This document shows positions 1 through 6,231 of a stretch of 7,832 nt of DNA, in pieces; within the stretch, counting starts at the first letter, position 1, and the number at the start of each line of letters is the position of its first letter. The stretch comes from Lachnospiraceae bacterium (GTDB lineage Bacteria > Bacillota_A > Clostridia > Lachnospirales > Lachnospiraceae). The DNA is taken from NCBI GenBank assembly GCA_024699595.1, contig JAILPG010000201.1:1-7832 (forward strand). The letters are read 5' to 3'. Below the pieces are notes generated by a model. That model had not been told where the DNA came from and did not search any database. It saw nothing but the letters and a program-made list of their open reading frames with translations. Position numbers and translations under genes: made by a program.

Positions 1-1
1 T

Positions 2-130
2 ATGACAAATAAAGGATTCTTCAGTGTTCTGTATCACAATTTGTTCGGTAATCTTGTGATGACAGTGACTCTCGGAATATACATTCTCTCAGTGTATCTT
101 GCAGACAAAATGGCGGATATCACGGTATAG
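2..130 (+). CDS. C-terminal end of a probable TadB-like type II secretion F-family membrane protein (5' end outside window)
   Basis: An open frame enters at the left edge and stops at TAG 128-130. The 42 visible residues contain one long hydrophobic stretch (about residues 13-34, from LFGNLVMT to ILSVYLA) and a short tail ending KMADITV. This matches the last membrane helix and short tail seen at the end of TadB/GspF-like platform proteins. Position also supports it, because TadB normally sits directly before TadC and a TadC-like gene starts 30 bases downstream. Its expected role is as half of the inner-membrane platform through which the ATPase drives pilin assembly. The ATG at position 2 is probably internal, but a separate 42-residue protein cannot be excluded because upstream sequence is missing. 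Confidence 0.6.
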   Translation: MTNKGFFSVLYHNLFGNLVMTVTLGIYILSVYLADKMADITV

Positions 131-160
131 AGCTTTATCAGCCTGTCACGGAGGGAGCCT

Positions 161-1549
161 ATGAAGCGAATAACGGATATAGTAAATCAAATATCTAAAA
201 AAGCAGTCGGACTTTATATAAAAAAGGGTGAAAACAAGAAGACGTCCGCTTTGATCGCAGAGAATATCGACAATATGATCCTGTTAAACCCCGGGCAAGA
301 CAGTCGCAGACTGACAGAGGAATACTATACTCAAAAGTTTGCAGGAGTGATCACTGCGGCAGGAGTGATGACAATACTGATCATCCTGTTGATCATAAGC
401 AGAAAGACTACAGGCATTTTGTCCGAAGGAAATCGGATCAGAAGAAACGATACGGGAGACGGAGATTACAGTGTAGAACTTACAGCCGAAACTGAAGATC
501 GGGATTACGGATCATTAAACATAAAAGTCAGTGAGAAACAACCTACGGATGAACAAAGAGACAAAATGATGGATGAACTGTATGAGAGGTTGCTTACGAT
601 GGTTGTCGGAGAAAATGTGTCTCTTGAGCATATAGACAGAGATATGAACCTCCCGACAGAAGTTGATGATTATCCGCTTTCCATAAGATGGGAGAGCAGT
701 GATTATATGATCATAAATACTTTGGGAGAAGTGGATAATGAGGAACTGGACGATTCGGGAGTTCCGGTAGAATTAACGGCAATAATGAATTACAGGGGTT
801 ATGAGAAAACATACAGTATAAAAGCGGTCGTCTATCCGCCTAAGTATAGTATTGAGGAAATAAATATCCTGAAACTGAGGGAGAGTATAGACAGAGAGGA
901 TGAAGATACGAAGCATGATGATTACTTTGTTCTGCCTAAAGCTGCAGACGGAAGTCCTATCATTTGGAAAGAAAAGAAAGAACCCATTGTTCCTCTTATG
1001 ATATTGATCACCTTTTGTCTTATGACAGGCATATGGTTTGGTATGGACAGAGATATCAGAAAAAAACGGGACGAAAGAAACAGACAATTGGTCATAGATT
1101 ATGCGGAATTTGTCAGTAAGCTGCAGGTATTGCTCACATCCGGCGCAACCATAAGAGGCGCCTTGGAGCGTATGTTGGCAGATTACAGAATAACTCTTAC
1201 GGAAGGAGGGAAAAAGAGATATGTGTATGAGGAACTGCTTATCTGTATCCGTAAGCTGGGCGACGGGATGAGCGAAACAGATTGTTATGAGTATTTCGGA
1301 AGAAGATGTCGGGTCACGTGTTATCGGAAGCTTTCTTCCCTTCTGATTCAGAATCTGAAAAAGGGAACAGACGGACTGATATCTGCATTGAACAGCGAGG
1401 TTAGCCTGGCGTTCGAAGAAAGGAAAGCCCTTGCACGCAGAATGGGAGAGGAATCACAGACAAGACTGATGCTTCCGATGATGCTCATGCTCAGTGTGGT
1501 CATGATCATAATCATGATACCGGCTTATCTGTCATTTGGCGGATTATAG
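161..1549 (+). CDS. TadC-like type II secretion F-family platform protein with an extracytoplasmic Ig-like insert
   Basis: This 462-residue protein has a cytoplasmic N-terminus, a membrane helix (about 61-80), a large polar region (81-275), a second helix (276-294), a cytoplasmic F-type domain (about 306-433) and a final helix (435-455). The F domain shows the TadC pattern: DYAEFVSKLQVLLTSGATIR at 313-332, then RKLGDGMSE and an LIQNLKKGT helix. Residues 148-226 resemble an atrophied bacterial Ig domain, with GENVSLEHI, the WESSDYMIINTLGEV turn at 177-191 and a VELTA strand. The usual TadC is about 300 residues, so the insert accounts for the extra length. Topology puts the insert outside and the F domain inside, as expected. 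The start follows GGAGGGA (150-156). It lies between the TadB-like end and the pilin gene. The TadC assignment is strong; the Ig assignment is from pattern only. Confidence 0.8.
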   Translation: MKRITDIVNQISKKAVGLYIKKGENKKTSALIAENIDNMILLNPGQDSRRLTEEYYTQKFAGVITAAGVMTILIILLIISRKTTGILSEGNRIRRNDTGDGDYSVELTAETEDRDYGSLNIKVSEKQPTDEQRDKMMDELYERLLTMVVGENVSLEHIDRDMNLPTEVDDYPLSIRWESSDYMIINTLGEVDNEELDDSGVPVELTAIMNYRGYEKTYSIKAVVYPPKYSIEEINILKLRESIDREDEDTKHDDYFVLPKAADGSPIIWKEKKEPIVPLMILITFCLMTGIWFGMDRDIRKKRDERNRQLVIDYAEFVSKLQVLLTSGATIRGALERMLADYRITLTEGGKKRYVYEELLICIRKLGDGMSETDCYEYFGRRCRVTCYRKLSSLLIQNLKKGTDGLISALNSEVSLAFEERKALARRMGEESQTRLMLPMMLMLSVVMIIIMIPAYLSFGGL

Positions 1550-1561
1550 GAAGGAGGATTT

Positions 1562-1732
1562 ATGAAAAACAGATTAAAAGGATTTTTGATCGAAGAAGAT
1601 GGAATGGGCACGGTTGAAGTCATTTTGATAATCGTTGTCTTAATTTCTCTTGTGATCATATTCAAATCACAGCTCACATCTTTGGTAAATACCATATTTA
1701 ATAAGATAAACAGCACAGCAAACAGTATCTGA
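1562..1732 (+). CDS. Flp1-family type IVb prepilin (major pilin candidate), 56 aa
   Basis: This small gene begins after a strong AAGGAGG site (1551-1557) 12 bases past the TadC-like stop. The 56-residue product has a short charged leader, MKNRLKGFLIEEDG, then the processing site G14|M15-G-T-V-E19 with glutamate at +5, then a hydrophobic helix (VILIIVVLISLVIIF, about 20-34) and a short amphipathic tail. This is the architecture of Flp-type type IVb pilins, whose mature forms are about 40-60 residues; here the mature form would be 42. It should be cleaved by the peptidase encoded at 3959-4408 and polymerised by the TadB/TadC-like platform. It is the only short, domain-free pilin in the window, so it is the best candidate for the filament subunit. 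Confidence 0.9.
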   Translation: MKNRLKGFLIEEDGMGTVEVILIIVVLISLVIIFKSQLTSLVNTIFNKINSTANSI

Positions 1733-1746
1733 GCCTGTAAGGAATC

Positions 1747-3189
1747 ATGAAAAATAAGCGTGTACATGGATATATAACGATATATCTGTCTTTGACATTG
1801 GGCATATTGATAACACTTATCACTACACTCTTACAGGCAGCAGTGATGAGAACGATCAGATTCAGGACAGAATGTGCGATGAATGCAGGCTTGGAAAGTA
1901 TATTTGCAGAGTACCATCGGGAGCTGCTTAAACAATATGGATTATTGTTTATAGACAGTTCCTATGGTACGGCAAACGGCACCAGCACAAATACGCAGAA
2001 CAGATTGCTTCATTATCTTAATCTGAATCTTAAAGATGACAGTGATGGTTTGTTGTTTAAGGATCTTACAGATACAAGGGCAGATAATACGCTGCTATCA
2101 GACATCTCTTATGCTTCGGATAATGGTGGAGAGGTGCTCAGATACCAGATAGACAGATATATGAAAGTAAAATACGGGATAGGATATCTGCCGGTTTTTC
2201 AACATGACTCGGTTGATATTGAGAGCAGTCTGAATGAATATGAAAGCTATGATTCCGACAGAAGGGCATCTTCTGATGAAGTAGATTCCATAATGGACGA
2301 GATCAATTCTCAAAGAGAAGAAGATGAAGAAGAATACAGTATAAGCAATCCTGCCGATTCAGTGGAATACTACACCGAGAGCAATATGCTGTACTATGCA
2401 TTTGGAGATATTACAGATAAAGGATTCAGAAGTACTGATACTTCAGCCTGTATCAGTCACAGAACATATGATAACGGAGCGGGACTTAGAACAGATCAGA
2501 ATAAACCGGATGGGTTGGATGCAAAACTGCTACTTACAGATTATATATATGATGTCTGCGGCTATTACAGAGAAGAGAAGGCTGATTCGGGACTGTTATA
2601 TGAGGTGGAATACATAATAAACGGTGAGAATTCAGATATCAAAAACATGGAAGACATAGCAGGGAAGATATTCAAGATCAGATATCGTCTTAATATGGGA
2701 TATCTGTTGACCAGTTCATCGAAACAGGCGGAGGCGGAAGCGATGGCATTGGCTGCTACTTCGGCGATCGGATTGCCTGAACTGGCCGAAGCCGTGAAAT
2801 ACACCATTCTTTTTTCCTGGGGATATGCTGAAAGTGCTAAAGATCTGAGGATATTGTATGACGGACACAGATTGACAACCGTAAAAAGTGATGCGACATG
2901 GAATACTCCTTTATCACAGATGATAGATTTCAAGGCTCATTTAAGCGAGTATTCGGTATATGAAGGAGAAATGGATTATAAAACATATCTTGATCTTTTC
3001 TTATTTGCGCAGAGCACGGAGAATATCACAATGCGGCTTATGGATATTATGGAGATGGATATCAGATTGACCCCGGGTAATTTGGGTTTTCAAATGGATG
3101 ATCAGATATATCAACTCTTAGGCGAGGCAAATATTAGTGGGAGATTTGGATATGGATGCAGTATAAAAAGATACTATTCTTATGAATAA
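1747..3189 (+). CDS. DUF5702-type Tad-locus membrane-anchored protein
   Basis: The 480-residue product starts 14 bases after the pilin stop, with AAGGA just upstream. It has one N-terminal membrane helix (about 10-33), then a large domain expected outside the membrane. Features remembered as typical of DUF5702 proteins in clostridial Tad loci are the GYITIYLSLTLG start, NAGLESIFAEYHRELLKQYG at 46-65 followed by LLFIDSSYG, the QAEAEAMALAATSAIGLPEL segment, and a C-terminal part with YKTYLDLFLFA and RLMDIMEMDIRLTPGN. An acidic linker containing REEDEEEY lies near residues 190-197. The N-terminus aligns with the prepilin sites of its neighbours, but residue +5 is tyrosine (Y13) rather than glutamate. 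No enzymatic motif was seen. A role as a large minor pseudopilin or surface-exposed subunit is inference; the biochemical function is unknown. Confidence 0.75.
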   Translation: MKNKRVHGYITIYLSLTLGILITLITTLLQAAVMRTIRFRTECAMNAGLESIFAEYHRELLKQYGLLFIDSSYGTANGTSTNTQNRLLHYLNLNLKDDSDGLLFKDLTDTRADNTLLSDISYASDNGGEVLRYQIDRYMKVKYGIGYLPVFQHDSVDIESSLNEYESYDSDRRASSDEVDSIMDEINSQREEDEEEYSISNPADSVEYYTESNMLYYAFGDITDKGFRSTDTSACISHRTYDNGAGLRTDQNKPDGLDAKLLLTDYIYDVCGYYREEKADSGLLYEVEYIINGENSDIKNMEDIAGKIFKIRYRLNMGYLLTSSSKQAEAEAMALAATSAIGLPELAEAVKYTILFSWGYAESAKDLRILYDGHRLTTVKSDATWNTPLSQMIDFKAHLSEYSVYEGEMDYKTYLDLFLFAQSTENITMRLMDIMEMDIRLTPGNLGFQMDDQIYQLLGEANISGRFGYGCSIKRYYSYE

Positions 3190-3206
3190 CGATAGGAAGG
3201 ATAACG

Positions 3207-3962
3207 ATGTCTTCTTGTAACACCAAAATACACCAAAAAAAAATATATAAAGGTTCTCTTATGCGTTTTAATCTCGCAGACTCCCCCAAAAATCACAACA
3301 AGAAGACATTGTTATCCTCCTTATCGGGCATGACAAACGGAAGTATGACGATCGAAGCATCTCTCGCATTACCCGTTTTTCTGTTCTTTATGATAAATCT
3401 TTTGTCATTGTTTACCATATATGAAAGATATTCCAAAAATCTTGCAGAATTGTATGAGAGGGGAAGAAAACTGGCAATAGTGGCATATTCCTTTCCCGAA
3501 GGCGGCGAGATGGTGGATCTGTTTAAAGTACAGGAGATGTCACCTTTATATGCCCATATGGGATTTGATAACGCATATACAAAGGTATCCATACATCTGA
3601 GAAAGTGGACCGGATATGATGTTATGTCAACTACATCTTTGCGTGAAGAAGAAGAATATGTATATATAACCGAGAGCGGTACAGTGTATCACAGATCCAG
3701 GGAATGCAGCCATCTTAAAGTCACTGTTCATATAATTGATGCAAAAGATGCTTCCGGCAAGAGAAATGACTATGGACAGAGTTATAAGCCCTGCGAAAAA
3801 TGTGCAGTCGGATGCAGCACCGGACTGGTCTTTATTACAGATAAGGGAGACAGATATCATAACAGCGCATCCTGCAGCGGTCTGAAAAGAACTATAAAGA
3901 CGGTTCCAATATCGGAAGTCGGCGAAAGAGGGGAATGCAGTATGTGTGGAGGAAGAAGATGA
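3207..3962 (+). CDS. TadE-like pseudopilin with two C-terminal Cys/His metal-binding-type repeats
   Basis: The 251-residue product has a long basic leader, a prepilin-like site G45|S46-M-T-I-E50 and a hydrophobic helix (about 51-71, ASLALPVFLFF onward), the TadE pattern. After a short region (72-145) come two related modules. The first (151-199) reads YVYIT..G..YH....C..LK.T with C167, then PCEKC (C196, C199). The second (208-247) repeats VFIT..G..YH....C..LK with C223, then CSMC (C244, C247). The H-x4-C then C-x2-C spacing suggests one metal per module, probably zinc, on the outer side of the membrane. The start at 3207 is backed by AGGAAGG (3194-3200). An internal ATG at 3261 also has an AAAGG site and would give a 27-residue leader. 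The gene overlaps the peptidase gene by four bases (ATGA). Confidence 0.8.
   Translation: MSSCNTKIHQKKIYKGSLMRFNLADSPKNHNKKTLLSSLSGMTNGSMTIEASLALPVFLFFMINLLSLFTIYERYSKNLAELYERGRKLAIVAYSFPEGGEMVDLFKVQEMSPLYAHMGFDNAYTKVSIHLRKWTGYDVMSTTSLREEEEYVYITESGTVYHRSRECSHLKVTVHIIDAKDASGKRNDYGQSYKPCEKCAVGCSTGLVFITDKGDRYHNSASCSGLKRTIKTVPISEVGERGECSMCGGRR
3657..3947 (+). repeat. Tandem protein-level repeat: two H-x4-C / C-x2-C modules in the TadE-like protein
   Basis: The two copies cover 3657-3803 and 3828-3947. They share the order IT-(E/D)-x-G-x-x-YH-x4-C-S-x-L-K-x-T, followed by a variable loop and C-x2-C. Loop lengths differ: 28 residues lie between C167 and C196, and 20 between C223 and C244. The DNA is clearly diverged, so the duplication is old or the modules are ancestral rather than a recent slippage product. 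Confidence 0.75.
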
Positions 3963-4408
3963 GCATAACCTGGATGGCAATAAGATGCATATTGATAATC
4001 GGATTGATTATAGCATCAGTATACGACATTAAGACTTTACAATTTCCCTTATGGATACCAAGCTTTTTGTTGATTTTTTCCTTATTTTCACTATTTGTGC
4101 CTGTCACAGACAGAACATTGTCTTCGTGTGTGCGACAGATGATCATATCGCTATTTCCTTTGGTGGTGATATGTCTGATGCACAGGCTGAATATAAAGAT
4201 AATAGGGAAAGGAGACGGGCTGTTACTTGTGGATATAGGGCTGATCACGGGAGCGGATGAATATATATTCATAATACTGATAGCTTTGGTATTAGCCGGG
4301 GTGGTATCGGCCGTATTGCTGGTATTTCGGATAAAGGGACAAAAAGATAAACTTCCTTTTATTCCTTTTCTGACCATAGGTACGATTGCAACGAGCATTT
4401 TAAAATGA
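3959..4408 (+). CDS. A24-family prepilin peptidase (TadV/CpaA-like)
   Basis: This 149-residue, very hydrophobic protein has several membrane helices and the two aspartates expected of the aspartyl A24 family: D23 in VYDIKTLQFPLW and D86 in GKGDGLLLVDIGLI, the GxGD motif. The C-terminus has KLPFIPFL, also typical. It lacks the N-methylase domain of PilD-type enzymes, so it is the short TadV/CpaA form. The expected reaction is removal of leader peptides after the conserved glycine of Flp1 and the TadE-like proteins. The ATG at 3959 is preferred over one at 3935: it has GGAGGA (3948-3953) five bases upstream, overlaps the previous stop as ATGA, and starts directly at the first helix. Translational coupling to the TadE-like gene is likely. 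Confidence 0.88.
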   Translation: MSITWMAIRCILIIGLIIASVYDIKTLQFPLWIPSFLLIFSLFSLFVPVTDRTLSSCVRQMIISLFPLVVICLMHRLNIKIIGKGDGLLLVDIGLITGADEYIFIILIALVLAGVVSAVLLVFRIKGQKDKLPFIPFLTIGTIATSILK

Positions 4409-4412
4409 GGGA
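4407..4412 (+). promoter_or_regulatory. Ribosome binding site deciding the start of the second TadE-like gene
   Basis: GAGGGA at 4407-4412 overlaps the peptidase stop codon and lies four bases before the ATG at 4417. The alternative ATG at 4405 overlaps the stop as ATGA but has no clear purine-rich site before it. This favours 4417, though coupled initiation at 4405 remains possible and would add only four residues. Confidence 0.55.
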
Positions 4413-4416
4413 CGAT

Positions 4417-4887
4417 ATGGATCGGAGTAAACGCAGAAGAGAAAAAGGTACAGTATGGATAAAGACACTGAAAACGGAAGGTTATATGACGGTAGAAGCA
4501 TCTGTGATAGTACCGCTTACGTTCATCTGTTTCTTAGCTATCATATATTATACTTTTTTTCTATATAATCATCTGGTCGTATATCAAAGCTGCTATATAG
4601 CCGCGCTTAGGGGAAGCAGGATAAAGAATACAACATCAGAAGCCATAGCGGACTATGTCAATAATGAGTTGAGCATATTGCTGGATGAACAGATATATCA
4701 ATACAAATTAAGCTATAAGGCAGATGTGAATCTGATGAGTATAAAAGTAACGGCAGATACATCTTTGATGCAGGACAAAGCAGTCGGTGCGCTGTTTCAT
4801 GACAGGGAGTTAAAGGGCGAAAGAGAAGTGGAGATCATAAGGACAGATCCGGTGGATTATATACGAAATATCAGAAGATTTGAATGA
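4417..4887 (+). CDS. Second TadE-like pseudopilin
   Basis: The 156-residue product begins with a basic leader, MDRSKRRREKG, then a prepilin-like site G22|Y23-M-T-V-E27 with glutamate at +5, and a hydrophobic helix (about 28-48, ASVIVPLTFICFLAIIYYT). This is the TadE/TadF signature. The remaining ~105 residues are a soluble domain expected outside the membrane, with no cysteine cluster, ending NIRRFE. TadE-like proteins are minor pseudopilins needed for pilus assembly in characterised Tad systems and are processed by the same peptidase as the pilin. The gene follows the peptidase gene with essentially no gap, so the two are probably translated together. The start at 4417 rests on the GAGGGA site; 4405 is the alternative. 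Confidence 0.8.
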   Translation: MDRSKRRREKGTVWIKTLKTEGYMTVEASVIVPLTFICFLAIIYYTFFLYNHLVVYQSCYIAALRGSRIKNTTSEAIADYVNNELSILLDEQIYQYKLSYKADVNLMSIKVTADTSLMQDKAVGALFHDRELKGEREVEIIRTDPVDYIRNIRRFE

Positions 4888-4909
4888 ATTGCAGGAGGAC
4901 TGGGAATAA

Positions 4910-6169
4910 ATGAACATCATACAGGAAATGGGTCGCAGTTATCTAATTATAGAGGACAGATTGGCAGAAGGGTCGGAATATATGGCCAGGATGCTAACGG
5001 ATAATAATATAAGAGGAGTTCTTCCATGTAAAAGGGGATTATATCAGAACAAAGAAGTACTGAAATACGACATCACCAATATGAAGAGTCTTCTCAATGA
5101 ATATGAGAACCGAATGATGAATTTTGAAGATCTGGCGGATCTGTTGTATGAGATAGCGTCCATTACGGCGGCAGGAGCATCGTATCTGCTGGAGGAAAGC
5201 TACTATAGTTATCTTCCGGAATTAATCTTTATAGATATGGAATCCGATAAACCGTTTATGTTGTTCATTCCTTTTGAAGGGGAAGAAAACAGAAAAGAAG
5301 GAAGATATCGCGGATTATCGGAGTTTTTTCTGGAGAAGATCGATCACAGAGATGAAACGGCTGCAAGCATAGCCTATCAATTCTACAGGATGTCAAAAGA
5401 GTCACTGTTTTCTTTGCAGGGATTTTGTTGCCTGATAGAAAAAGAAAGGGCCGGAAGGCAGACGATAAAGCATACAGGACAGATCTACGAGGAGAAAAAA
5501 GATATCCGTGATTCGGAAATAGCGGACAAAGAGAGCTCCTGTCATATGATCGATGAGAAACAAAAAAGGGAAAAGACCGGGGATAGCAGGGCAATTGTTG
5601 TAAGTGCGATCATAACCGCAATATTGATCATTTGCTACATAGTCATCGGCAAAAGCAGTATATATGGAGTATACATGCTGCTACTGACGTTAATAGCGAT
5701 AATTGTATCTTTCGGTCTGGCTGTCAACCATCTGATCAAGGCTTACAGGAAAAAAAGAGAAGACAGTCTGATAGTCGATATGCCTGCTAATCCGGTGACC
5801 GTCAATGAATTTTGGGGCGGGGATGAGGAAACGGTATATTTTGATGAAGAAACACAGTTCTTTGAAGCGGAGCAGGAAGATCATGCGATTGAATGGATGG
5901 AAAACGGCAAAGAGAGAAGGGAGATATTGAAAAAAGGTACCAATTATATCGGAAAAAAATACGAGGAAGTGGATGTATGCATACCGGATCCGACGATCAG
6001 CAGAAAACACGCAAAGATCATAATACGAGGTGACAGAGTGATCTTACAGGATCTGGGAAGTACGAACGGAACATATTTTGAGGGAAGGAGGATCGATCCC
6101 GAAGAAGAGGTCAGATTGTTAAAGAATCAAGATTTCATACTTGGTAAAGTGGCGATCCGTGTAGTATAA
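4910..6169 (+). CDS. DUF6382-FHA membrane protein of the Tad locus
   Basis: The 419-residue protein has three parts. Residues 1-~180 are a soluble domain (PELIFIDMESDKPFMLFIPF at 103-122) resembling DUF6382, common beside clostridial Tad genes. A charged linker (181-225) leads to two closely spaced helices (about 229-246 and 251-277), a membrane hairpin. A second acidic linker leads to a C-terminal FHA domain (about 336-415) with SRKHA at 364-368 and LGSTNGT at 382-388, the phosphothreonine-binding signature. The hairpin puts both soluble domains in the cytoplasm. The usual GR near the start of FHA is GK here (348-349). AGGAGG (4893-4898) precedes the start by 11 bases. A scaffold linking Ser/Thr phosphorylation to pilus assembly is inference. 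It is the last gene of the pilus operon. Confidence 0.85.
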   Translation: MNIIQEMGRSYLIIEDRLAEGSEYMARMLTDNNIRGVLPCKRGLYQNKEVLKYDITNMKSLLNEYENRMMNFEDLADLLYEIASITAAGASYLLEESYYSYLPELIFIDMESDKPFMLFIPFEGEENRKEGRYRGLSEFFLEKIDHRDETAASIAYQFYRMSKESLFSLQGFCCLIEKERAGRQTIKHTGQIYEEKKDIRDSEIADKESSCHMIDEKQKREKTGDSRAIVVSAIITAILIICYIVIGKSSIYGVYMLLLTLIAIIVSFGLAVNHLIKAYRKKREDSLIVDMPANPVTVNEFWGGDEETVYFDEETQFFEAEQEDHAIEWMENGKERREILKKGTNYIGKKYEEVDVCIPDPTISRKHAKIIIRGDRVILQDLGSTNGTYFEGRRIDPEEEVRLLKNQDFILGKVAIRVV

Positions 6170-6199
6170 TTGAATAAATATATACTTTAGAAATATGAT
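6170..6199 (+). promoter_or_regulatory. Sigma-A-like promoter of the flavodoxin/SCP2 gene
   Basis: TTGAAT (6170-6175) and TATGAT (6194-6199) are separated by 18 bases, matching TTGACA/TATAAT at four and five of six positions. Transcription would start near 6206, giving a leader of about 26 bases before the GTG at 6232. It begins right after the stop of the FHA gene, consistent with a new transcription unit. Confidence 0.55.
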
Positions 6200-6217
6200 C
6201 TGTTTTGACCGGATCAT
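6195..6217. repeat. Inverted repeat ATGATC / GATCAT over the promoter -10 region
   Basis: ATGATC (6195-6200) and GATCAT (6212-6217) are perfect 6-base arms with an 11-base spacer. It spans the -10 box and the predicted start of transcription, a position where a repressor operator would act. It could also form a weak hairpin in read-through RNA from the pilus operon, but only TTTC follows, so it is not called a terminator. Confidence 0.3.
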
Positions 6218-6220
6218 TTC

Positions 6221-6226
6221 AGGAGA
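6221..6226 (+). promoter_or_regulatory. Ribosome binding site deciding the GTG start of the flavodoxin/SCP2 gene
   Basis: AGGAGA lies five bases before GTG at 6232. An in-frame TTG at 6205 would extend the protein by nine residues, but it has no ribosome site and sits at the predicted transcription start. The protein from GTG begins MKINIYYGG, a natural first beta strand. Confidence 0.75.
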
Positions 6227-6231
6227 ATGAC

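Noticed and set aside
773..1087. A 104-codon open frame on the - strand inside the TadC-like gene
   Set aside because: It lies fully within a gene with clear domain structure and shows no plausible family pattern.
1500..1520. Palindrome-like ATGATCATAATCATGAT near the end of the TadC-like gene
   Set aside because: It lies within codons for a run of Met and Ile in the last membrane helix, so the symmetry is explained by coding content.
3935..3958. Upstream ATG at 3935 as start of the prepilin peptidase
   Set aside because: It would add eight residues (MQYVWRKK) with a longer overlap and a poorer ribosome site than the ATG at 3959, which has GGAGGA five bases upstream.
3892..4398. A 168-codon open frame on the - strand opposite the prepilin peptidase gene
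   Set aside because: It is the antisense shadow of a hydrophobic gene. The + strand frame has both catalytic aspartates, a ribosome site and an ATGA overlap with its neighbour, while the - frame has no recognisable domain.
6190..6220. Possible rho-independent terminator after the pilus operon
   Set aside because: The stem is only six pairs with an 11-base loop and is followed by TTTC rather than a U-run. It fits an operator over the -10 box better.
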